From JBCDCE01 sp039182515 (GTDB lineage: Bacteria > Pseudomonadota > Alphaproteobacteria > Rhodobacterales > Rhodobacteraceae): 48,146 bases of DNA. Location of the stretch: assembly GCA_039182515.1 (NCBI GenBank), contig JBCDCE010000030.1, positions 1 to 48,146 on the forward strand. Direction: 5' to 3'. The notes below the pieces were generated by a model. That model made no database searches. It saw nothing but the letters and a program-made list of their open reading frames with translations, and was not told where the DNA came from. Shown here piece after piece: positions 42,333 to 48,146 of this stretch (positions are counted from its first letter, which is position 1; the number at the start of each line of letters is the position of its first letter). The translations under genes and the position numbers were made by a program.

Positions 42333-42635
42333 TCAGTCTGATTTGCTGAGCATTTTGGCAAACCGGTTCCGCAAGGCGATGAGACCCGCGGCAAGCGCCA
42401 TGAAGGGAAGAAAGAGAAGGCAAAACAGAACGACCCCGCCAAGATCGGGGCCTCGTTCCGTGAAAAGAAACGAGACCAAGCATAGACCTGCCATAATCGC
42501 CAGTTGGACCATCAACGCGCGCGCCAACCAATCTGCGCGACCACGATAGATCGGCAAAAGGTAAGGACCCGCGTAAAGCGCGGCCAAAAGCACGCCGATA
42601 ATGCCCGGTGGCGGTTGGAAGGAGAAAAAGGTCAT
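42333..42635 (-). CDS. Small membrane protein between sucC and sucD
   Basis: This 100-codon gene begins directly at the base after the sucC stop (TGAATG), so it is likely translated by coupling. Three hydrophobic segments (about 10-30, 41-60, 66-88) and a basic C-terminus RNRFAKMLSKSD. I recognise no family. An overlapping 117-codon frame (42286-42639) was rejected because it is Arg/Ser-rich and lacks such structure. A role is unknown; the location argues for constitutive co-expression with the succinyl-CoA synthetase. Confidence 0.65.
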   Translation of the reverse strand: MTFFSFQPPPGIIGVLLAALYAGPYLLPIYRGRADWLARALMVQLAIMAGLCLVSFLFTERGPDLGGVVLFCLLFLPFMALAAGLIALRNRFAKMLSKSD

Positions 42636-43829
42636 TCACCCTTTTACGGCTTTCACGATCTTCTGGGCCCCGTCTTTGAGGTCGTCCGCGGCGATCACGT
42701 CCACGTCGCTCTCGTTGATGATGCGTTTGCCTTCTTCGACGTTGGTGCCTTCGAGCCGCACAACAAGCGGCACCTTGAGGCCCACTTCTTTAACAGCCGC
42801 GACAACGCCTTCTGCGATGACATCGCAGCGCATGATGCCGCCGAAGATGTTCACGAGGATGCCTTTGACGTTGGGATCCGAGGTGATGATCTTAAAGGCC
42901 TCGGTGACTTTCTCTTGGGTTGCACCGCCGCCCACGTCGAGGAAGTTGGCGGGCTCTGCGCCGTAGAGCTTGATGATGTCCATCGTGGCCATGGCAAGGC
43001 CCGCGCCGTTCACCATGCAGCCGATCTCGCCATCGAGCGCGATGTAGTTGAGGTCGAACTTGGAGGCTGCCAGCTCTTTGGGATCTTCTTCTGTCTCGTC
43101 GCGCAGGGCGGCGATATCGGGGTGGCGGTAGACCGCGTTGCCATCAAAGCCCACTTTGGCGTCGAGCACTTTCAGATCACCCTTGTCTGTGACGATCAGA
43201 GGGTTGATCTCGAGCATCTCCATGTCCTTCTCGGTGAAGGCTTTGTAGAGCAGACCCATCAATTTCACGCATTGCTTCTGCTGATTCTTGTCGAGACCAA
43301 GTGCGAAGGCGATGCGGCGGCCATGGTAAGGCTGGTAGCCGGTGGCGGGATCAACCGAGAAGCTGAGGATCTTTTCGGGGGTCGCAGCGGCGACCTCTTC
43401 GATGTCCATGCCGCCTTCCGTGGAGCAGACAAAAGAGATGCGGCTCGTTTGGCGATCCACGAGGAGAGCCAGGTACATCTCTGTCTCAATGTCGGAACCA
43501 TCTTCGATATAGATGCGGTTCACTTGCTTACCGGCGGGGCCGGTTTGGTGCGTTACGAGTGTGCGGCCGAGCATCTTTTTGGCTTCATCAGCCGCCTCTT
43601 GTGCCGACTTGGCGAGGCGCACACCGCCCTTTTCGCCTGCATCGGCTTCTTTGAACGTGCCTTTGCCGCGACCGCCTGCGTGGATCTGCGCTTTGACAAC
43701 CCAAAGGGGGCCGTCCATCTCACCGGCGGCGGTTTTGGCCTCTTCGGCTTTCAAAACGGCGCGGCCGTCGCTGACAGGAGCGCCATAGTCACGCAAAAGC
43801 GCTTTGGCCTGATACTCGTGGATGTTCAT
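42636..43829 (-). CDS. sucC: Succinyl-CoA synthetase beta subunit
   Basis: This ATP-grasp subunit of succinyl-CoA synthetase has 397 residues and starts MNIHEYQAKALLRDYGAPVS. Further landmarks: VVKAQIHAGGRGKG, the ATP-grasp region and the C-terminal CoA-ligase domain with GGGATQEKVTEAFKII and ILVNIFGGIMRCDVIAEGVV. Start ATG 43829; the open frame further upstream (to 43928) has no similarity to the family and covers the control region. Two palindromes at 43929-43960 stand about 100 bp upstream and may regulate this gene and those after it. Confidence 0.96.
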   Translation of the reverse strand: MNIHEYQAKALLRDYGAPVSDGRAVLKAEEAKTAAGEMDGPLWVVKAQIHAGGRGKGTFKEADAGEKGGVRLAKSAQEAADEAKKMLGRTLVTHQTGPAGKQVNRIYIEDGSDIETEMYLALLVDRQTSRISFVCSTEGGMDIEEVAAATPEKILSFSVDPATGYQPYHGRRIAFALGLDKNQQKQCVKLMGLLYKAFTEKDMEMLEINPLIVTDKGDLKVLDAKVGFDGNAVYRHPDIAALRDETEEDPKELAASKFDLNYIALDGEIGCMVNGAGLAMATMDIIKLYGAEPANFLDVGGGATQEKVTEAFKIITSDPNVKGILVNIFGGIMRCDVIAEGVVAAVKEVGLKVPLVVRLEGTNVEEGKRIINESDVDVIAADDLKDGAQKIVKAVKG

Positions 43830-43928
43830 GGAAAAAAGGTCCCCGTAGTGCTGCGGTTTCCTTAGCTTTGGCGGGAGTCGCTCCCATATTAAAGCGCGCA
43901 TGTGAGTGGAACGGCGAAAATCGCACAT

Positions 43929-43961
43929 TTGTGATCACAAAAAAATTTGCTGTGATCACAT
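43929..43961. promoter_or_regulatory. Tandem GTGATCAC palindromes before sucC
   Basis: TTGTGATCACAA at 43929-43940 and TGTGATCACA at 43951-43960 are both perfect palindromes. Their centres are 21 bp apart, two turns of the helix, so two dimers could bind on one face. The sucC ATG is 100 bp downstream on the minus strand. A GntR- or CRP-type regulator is plausible; none can be named. Confidence 0.7.
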
Positions 43962-43990
43962 AATCTGACTTGCTGGCGAGAACTTAAGCA

Positions 43991-44701
43991 CTAAGCGGGC
44001 GTGCCTATCTTCGAATGCACAGGAGAAAACACCTGGGCTTTCTCAATAACAGCAATTGAGTCGTGTACATGAAGGCACGAAAAACTCTGGGCCAGGTCTG
44101 GTCTTTCTGCTGCTTGGCCTGAGTACCAATGATGCATATCGTGCATCCTCTTGGTCAGGTAATTAAAGAAATTTTCCTCCCCAGGTCCGCCGCCAAACTT
44201 GGGCCAATAGGCGGTGTGCAAGTCCTCGACCATATAAATCCCAGGCGTACTCAGAAGCGGGTAGAGGATATCGAGTGTTTTCGTGATGTGGGTCATGTGA
44301 TGACTGCCATCATCTAGCACTAAGTCCAAACCGCCCATTTCCGCAACGACGTCCCTGAGGAAATCCGGATCGTCTTGAGAACCAATGCGCACCATGCCCG
44401 CCTGGCCGTCAAATTGCGCGCAATCGGGATTGATATCGATGCTGCAAATCGTGGCCTTGGTGCCAAAATACTTGCGCCACATCTGGAGCGAGCCACCTTT
44501 GTTCACTCCAATCTCGAGGAACTTAAAATCCGTGGCGCGAAAAGGGGCAAAGTAGCGCTCATAGATCGGGATGTAATGGTGCCATTTGTGAACAATGGGG
44601 CCTTCATTGCCCACAAAAAGCTCCAAAAGATCGCCGTCAAAGCCGTACTTCTCAACGATGTCGTCGCGGACATTACCTGAGAACTTGTACTTTTTGATCA
44701 T
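43991..44701 (-). CDS. Class I SAM-dependent methyltransferase
   Basis: This encodes 236 residues. SAM motif I is KFLEIGVNKGGSLQMW (60-75), motif II is ICSIDINPD, and a further landmark is LDLVLDDGSHHMTHITKTLD. The pattern resembles the MycE-like / cephalosporin-hydroxylase-like methyltransferases acting on sugars or small acceptors. The acceptor cannot be predicted. ATG 44701 (MIKKYKFSGNV) was chosen over 44764. It lies between mdh and sucC but behind the mdh terminator and with its own upstream gap, so it may be a separate insertion into the TCA block. The neighbours give no functional hint. Confidence 0.78.
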   Translation of the reverse strand: MIKKYKFSGNVRDDIVEKYGFDGDLLELFVGNEGPIVHKWHHYIPIYERYFAPFRATDFKFLEIGVNKGGSLQMWRKYFGTKATICSIDINPDCAQFDGQAGMVRIGSQDDPDFLRDVVAEMGGLDLVLDDGSHHMTHITKTLDILYPLLSTPGIYMVEDLHTAYWPKFGGGPGEENFFNYLTKRMHDMHHWYSGQAAERPDLAQSFSCLHVHDSIAVIEKAQVFSPVHSKIGTPA

Positions 44702-44780
44702 GGCCTGCGCGCCTCTTTTGATTTGTTTGTAGAGAACAATCCCGAAGCTGCCCGGTCTCGTCAACCTCTCCTAAAGCCAA

Positions 44781-44808
44781 GAAAAAAGGGCGCTCGAGAG
44801 CGCCCTTT
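44781..44808 (-). terminator. Strong intrinsic terminator after mdh
   Basis: In the minus direction AAAGGGCGCT-CTCG-AGCGCCCTTT, a 10-bp stem with 4-nt loop, is directly followed by TTTTTTC. It begins 20 nt after the mdh stop. Confidence 0.92.
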
Positions 44809-44828
44809 CCAAATGGTATCGCAGAGAC

Positions 44829-45791
44829 TTAGGCCAGCGTTTCATCAATGCCCTTGCAGGCTTCCACAAGACCTTTCACGGCGTTCACGGAATTGTCGAA
44901 CATCGCTTTTTCGTCTTTGCTCAATTTGATGTCTGCGATGCGCTCGATGCCGCCAGCACCGATCACCGTGGGCACGCCCACATACATGCCTTTAAGGCCA
45001 TATTCGCCGTCGCAATAGGCCGCACATGGCAACAGACGCTTTTGGTCTTTGAGATAGGCTTCCGCCATCTCGATGGCCGAGGTTGCAGGCGCATAGAAGG
45101 CTGAGCCATTCCCCAAAAGGCCTACGATTTCTGCGCCGCCGTCGCGGGTGCGTTGCACGATTGCGTCCAGTTTCTCTTGGCTGGTCCAACCCATCTCCAC
45201 CAGATCCGGCAAGGGAATACCTGCCACTGTGGAATAGCGGGTGAGCGGTACCATTGTGTCGCCGTGGCCGCCCAGAACGAAAGCCGTGACGTCCTTCATG
45301 GAGACGTCAAATTCAACGCTCAAGAAGTGACGGAAGCGCGCGCTGTCGAGAACGCCTGCCATGCCGCACACTTTGTTGTGCGGAAGGCCTGAAAATTCAC
45401 GCAGCGCCCAAACCATCGCGTCGAGCGGGTTGGTGATGCAAATCACAAAGGCGTCTGGCGCATTGGCTTTGATGCCTTCGCCAACGGCCTTCATGACTTT
45501 GAGGTTGATGCCCAAGAGATCGTCACGGCTCATGCCTGGCTTGCGCGGCACGCCTGCGGTCACGATGCAGACATCTGCGCCCGCGATATCTGCGTAATCT
45601 GTGGTGCCTTTGAGCTTGGCGTCAAAGCCCTCGGACGGGCCCGCTTCAGCAATGTCGAGGGCTTTGCCTTGCGGCGTGCCGTCTGTGATGTCGAAAAGGA
45701 CAACGTCGCCCAGTTCTTTGAGCGCGGCCAGGTGCGCAAGCGTGCCGCCGATCTGTCCTGCGCCGATGAGAGCGATTTTGGGTCGGGCCAT
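44829..45791 (-). CDS. mdh: Malate dehydrogenase
   Basis: This LDH-like malate dehydrogenase of 320 residues interconverts malate and oxaloacetate with NAD. It has the NAD motif IGAGQIGGTLAH, Asp34 as NAD specificity residue (VLFDITDG), Arg-containing substrate loop TAGVPRKPGMSRDDL and the catalytic His176 in LGGHGDTMVPL. Start ATG 45791 (MARPKIALIG) has GGAG about 7 nt upstream; the 11-codon upstream extension was rejected. It is first in the TCA block, with its own terminator. Confidence 0.96.
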   Translation of the reverse strand: MARPKIALIGAGQIGGTLAHLAALKELGDVVLFDITDGTPQGKALDIAEAGPSEGFDAKLKGTTDYADIAGADVCIVTAGVPRKPGMSRDDLLGINLKVMKAVGEGIKANAPDAFVICITNPLDAMVWALREFSGLPHNKVCGMAGVLDSARFRHFLSVEFDVSMKDVTAFVLGGHGDTMVPLTRYSTVAGIPLPDLVEMGWTSQEKLDAIVQRTRDGGAEIVGLLGNGSAFYAPATSAIEMAEAYLKDQKRLLPCAAYCDGEYGLKGMYVGVPTVIGAGGIERIADIKLSKDEKAMFDNSVNAVKGLVEACKGIDETLA

Positions 45792-45983
45792 GAGATGTCT
45801 CCACCATTGTGTGTGTTTTGGCATATTCGCTAGACCATGCCGGTTTTGGCTGGAGGGTGCCTAGACGCTCCGGCGCGCTCGTGCAAGCTTTGGGGTGCCG
45901 GCGTGTGCAGACAAATCCGTCTCAGGCTGGCTTTGAGCGCGTTGCGGGCGCCCCTATAACTTGTTTTCTAAAGGCTCTTCGCA

Positions 45984-46733
45984 ATGACATTCGACCTGTG
46001 GTTTTTTATCGCGGCTATCCCGGCGACCCTGTTTGCGGGGGTCTCAAAAGCAGGTTTTGGCTCTGGGGCGGCCTTTGCCTCTTCAGCGATTCTCGCGCTT
46101 GTGGTCGAGCCTTCGGCAGCAATTGGGCTGATGTTGCCGCTGTTGATGGTGATTGATGCGGCCTCGCTCAAACCCTATTGGGGCAAATGGGATTGGGGGC
46201 TGAGTTGGCCTGTGATTTGGGCGGCTATCCCCGGCGTCGCTTTGGGTGCTTTGATCTACCAATTTGCCAACGATAACATTTTGCGTGCCCTGATAGGCGG
46301 GATCGCTTTGGCTTTTGTGGCCTACGATTGGAGCAAGCGGGCCGGTTTGCTCAAACTGGGTGCGCGGAAATTTCCAACTTGGGTGGGCGCCCTCACTGGA
46401 GCAGTTGCGGGATTTACGAGCTTTGTCAGCCATGCAGGGGGGCCGCCGGTGGCCGTCTATCTGTTGAGCCAAGGTGTTGGCAAAGGTGTCTACCAAGCCT
46501 CCTCGGTGCTGATCTTTTGGGCAATAAATCTATTTAAATTTGTACCCTATACATTTTTAGGGATTTTCACGGCACAAACGCTTGTGGCGGATCTCATCCT
46601 TGTGCCGTTCGCGCTTCTTGGCACGTGGTTGGGCGTGCGGGCCCATCGTGTGGTCTCGGAGACGTGGTTTTTCCGAATTACCTACATTCTGCTTTTGATC
46701 ACTGGCACGCGATTGCTTGTAACGGCGTTTTAA
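45984..46733 (+). CDS. TSUP (TauE/SafE) family membrane permease
   Basis: This second TSUP-family protein has 249 residues and about eight hydrophobic segments. The repeated motifs are FAGVSKAGFGSGAAFASSA near the N-terminus and GFTSFVSHAGGPPVAVYLL in the middle, the usual G-x2-G/GGPP pattern of the family. Family members move sulfite, sulfoacetate or other organic anions. It is far from the taurine cluster and nothing nearby shows its substrate. The stop overlaps the convergent 46730 gene by 4 nt. Confidence 0.8.
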   Translation: MTFDLWFFIAAIPATLFAGVSKAGFGSGAAFASSAILALVVEPSAAIGLMLPLLMVIDAASLKPYWGKWDWGLSWPVIWAAIPGVALGALIYQFANDNILRALIGGIALAFVAYDWSKRAGLLKLGARKFPTWVGALTGAVAGFTSFVSHAGGPPVAVYLLSQGVGKGVYQASSVLIFWAINLFKFVPYTFLGIFTAQTLVADLILVPFALLGTWLGVRAHRVVSETWFFRITYILLLITGTRLLVTAF

Positions 46734-47044
46734 GCGTCGTCGAGGTCTTTCACCGCCGCTTCCGCCAAATGTTCAAACGACCGGCCAGAGGCCACAAGGC
46801 AGGTGGAGCCACCAGGCGCTGTGACTGTAATTGTCCAGGTACCCGTTGATTCTGAAGCAAAAACTTCCACCAGAGCGTTGTTTGCGCCCAGCCCAATGGA
46901 TTGGCGTGTTTCCCCATAATGGCTGCTCAAGCGATCGACGATGACTTCGCGCGGCGCGCAGTTGCGAGATTGGCCGTAGCCAGCAGTTCCAGCAAAAATT
47001 GCGAGGCCAATGCCAAGGGAGAGACAAAAAAGTGGGTTTTGCAT
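46730..47044 (-). CDS. Small secreted protein of unknown function
   Basis: This encodes 104 residues with a Sec signal peptide (CLSLGIGLAIFAGTAGYG, cleavage near residue 25). A compact domain follows, containing CAPREVIVDRLSSHYGET, QSIGLGANNALVEVF, and GTWTITVTAPGGSTCLVASG. The two mature cysteines could form a disulfide in the periplasm. I remember close relatives in many alphaproteobacteria but know no function. AAAGGA precedes the ATG. Convergent with the TSUP gene. Confidence 0.78.
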   Translation of the reverse strand: MQNPLFCLSLGIGLAIFAGTAGYGQSRNCAPREVIVDRLSSHYGETRQSIGLGANNALVEVFASESTGTWTITVTAPGGSTCLVASGRSFEHLAEAAVKDLDDA

Positions 47045-47195
47045 AACGGGTCCTTTCCAAATGCGATGGGCTGGAAGGCCGCATGCGCCTTAGGCGGTGT
47101 GGCCCCATGTGGCCCGAAGTGCCTGGGAGTTTCGATATGGGATCAGCATGGCCAAAGAGCGTTAAGATATGAATTAAATGAGCGTACGGTGGGTG

Positions 47196-47227
47196 TTGCG
47201 TCATCTTGAATTGGTACGTTGACGCAA
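47196..47227. promoter_or_regulatory. 8-bp inverted repeat before the malyl-CoA-lyase-like gene
   Basis: TTGCGTCA (47196-47203) and TGACGCAA (47220-47227), 16 bp apart, lie about 96-127 bp before the start at 47323. Possible operator; no regulator known. Confidence 0.35.
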
Positions 47228-47322
47228 GGTTCCCTCAGCGGCGAAACTTTGTTTCCGAAAGGAACTTGTCTTGTTGGGGCGGTCATGCGATGGGAGCGCG
47301 GTATTTTGTGGAGTCCCCTGAT

Positions 47323-48146
47323 ATGGCGCATCGCCCAACCCGTTCTGTTCTCTATATTCCTGGCTCGAAACAACGCGCTTTGGAAAAAGCCATGAGCTTG
47401 CAGACGGATGCGATCATCTTCGATTTGGAAGACGCTGTCTCGCTAGGTGAAAAGACAACAGCGCGCGAGACCCTCGCCAGCACCCTCGCCCAGGCCGACT
47501 ACGGGCCACGGCTCAAGATTGTGCGCATCAATGGGCTTGATACGGAATGGGGCGAAGCGGATGCCAAAAGCGTGCAAAATGCAGACGCTGTTTTGTTGCC
47601 AAAAGTCGGCTCTTTTGCGGATGTGGAGGCACTAGCTGCGCTGACTGATCTGCCCGTCTGGGCAATGATTGAAACGCCCGTCGGGATTTTGAACGCGCTC
47701 GAGATTGCAGCGCACCCTCGCATGCAGGGATTTGTGATGGGCACAAATGATCTCGCCAAGGATCTCAACACGCGGTTCCGCGCCGATCGCTTGCCGCTTA
47801 TGACGTCGTTGCAAATGGCGCTTTTGGCCGCGCGGGCGCATGGCGTCGTGGCGATCGATGGGGTCTATAATGCCTTTAAGGACGATGAAGGCTTGAGGGC
47901 GGAATGCGAACAAGGCCGTGATTTGGGCTTTGATGGCAAAACGCTGATTCACCCAGCGCAATTGGACGTGGCCAATGAGGTTTTTGCGCCGTCTCCCGAG
48001 GATGTGGATCTGGCAGAGCGCCAAATCGCTGCTTTTGAAGAGGCGGAAGCGGCGGGGCAGGGTGTTGCTGTGGTCGATGGGAAAATTGTTGAAAACCTCC
48101 ATATTGAGACCGCCCGCGCCACCCTCGCAAAAGCCTCAGCGATTGC
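47323..48146 (+). CDS. HpcH/HpaI-type CoA-ester lyase, (3S)-malyl-CoA thioesterase/lyase-like (partial, runs off right edge)
   Basis: This is a citrate-lyase-beta-like enzyme, 274 codons visible. It starts MAHRPTRSVLYIPGSKQRAL, carries the Mg-binding Asp/Glu pattern FDLEDAVS and IETPVGILNAL, and later has GTNDLAKDLNTRF, AIDGVYNAFKDDEG and TLIHPAQLDVANEVF. This layout matches malyl-CoA lyase family proteins; the short SRPALEK-type N-terminus fits the Mcl2-type malyl-CoA thioesterase of Rhodobacter sphaeroides as I remember it better than Mcl1. An in-frame ATG at 47290 is possible, but GGAG lies 10 nt before 47323. The true C-terminus and any downstream partner cannot be seen. Confidence 0.8.
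   Translation, partial: MAHRPTRSVLYIPGSKQRALEKAMSLQTDAIIFDLEDAVSLGEKTTARETLASTLAQADYGPRLKIVRINGLDTEWGEADAKSVQNADAVLLPKVGSFADVEALAALTDLPVWAMIETPVGILNALEIAAHPRMQGFVMGTNDLAKDLNTRFRADRLPLMTSLQMALLAARAHGVVAIDGVYNAFKDDEGLRAECEQGRDLGFDGKTLIHPAQLDVANEVFAPSPEDVDLAERQIAAFEEAEAAGQGVAVVDGKIVENLHIETARATLAKASAI

Noticed and set aside
42286..42639. 117-codon frame overlapping the 42333 membrane gene
   Set aside because: The alternative frame gives clean membrane spans and abuts the sucC stop; this one does not.
42504..43865. 453-codon open frame on the plus strand
   Set aside because: Antisense to sucC, rich in His/Asp/Val patterns typical of shadow frames, no family features.
1..48146. CRISPR array, prophage or insertion sequence
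   Set aside because: No regularly spaced repeat array, integrase, transposase or terminal inverted repeats were seen.

Overview
The window reads as chromosomal DNA of a marine Rhodobacteraceae (Roseobacter-group) alphaproteobacterium. This rests on a taurine/sulfoacetaldehyde gene set with a MocR-type TauR, an mdh-sucC-sucD-odhA-odhB-lpd block with small membrane genes between the enzymes, long alphaproteobacterial-type PstC and PstA, a TIGR02300/FYDLN acidic protein beside tRNA-Ala, choline-sulfatase, and short intergenic repeats of a kind I remember from roseobacters. The species cannot be named from the sequence. No insertion sequence, prophage or CRISPR array was seen; the base composition looks even throughout.

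1-14910 is a C2-sulfonate module. Right to left on the minus strand come tpa (taurine:pyruvate aminotransferase), tauR, xsc (sulfoacetaldehyde acetyltransferase), a TSUP-family and a YeiH-family anion exporter, and soeA-soeB-soeC (membrane-bound sulfite dehydrogenase; soeC runs off the left edge). The taurine ABC transporter tauABC is divergent on the plus strand. Together they import taurine, transaminate it to sulfoacetaldehyde, cleave this to acetyl phosphate and sulfite, and oxidise or export the sulfite. The phosphotransacetylase usual in such clusters is not in the window. Direct repeats resembling the TauR site lie before xsc and between tpa and tauA, and a strong hairpin terminator separates tauA from tauB.

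15055-18897 carries kynureninase facing away from a glutaryl-CoA dehydrogenase, an unknown secreted protein and a kynurenine-formamidase-like hydrolase. This looks like tryptophan/kynurenine catabolism. 18898-25511 is the phosphate regulon: a triple 11-bp Pho box, then pstS, pstC, pstA, pstB, phoU and phoB, without phoR. 25811-30770 holds choline-sulfatase plus a class IV aminotransferase, facing a hydroxyacid dehydrogenase and a second sulfatase/phosphonate-monoesterase-like enzyme.

30930-33507 has tRNA-Ala(GGC), the acidic FYDLN protein, a YgjP-type metallopeptidase, an FCD-type GntR regulator and a small lipoprotein. 33573-45791 (minus strand) is the TCA block: mdh with its own terminator, a methyltransferase, then sucC, sucD, odhA, odhB and lpd with five small accessory genes (four membrane proteins, one of doubtful status). 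Two 10-12 bp palindromes exactly 21 bp apart lie before sucC. Two copies of a hairpin repeat flank one accessory gene. 45984-48146 holds a second TSUP permease, a small secreted protein and the start of a malyl-CoA lyase/thioesterase-like gene that runs off the right edge.

The most interesting items are the tandem palindromes before sucC, the domain inserted into TauC, the TauR-site candidates, and the two repeat families. No clearly new enzymatic system was found.
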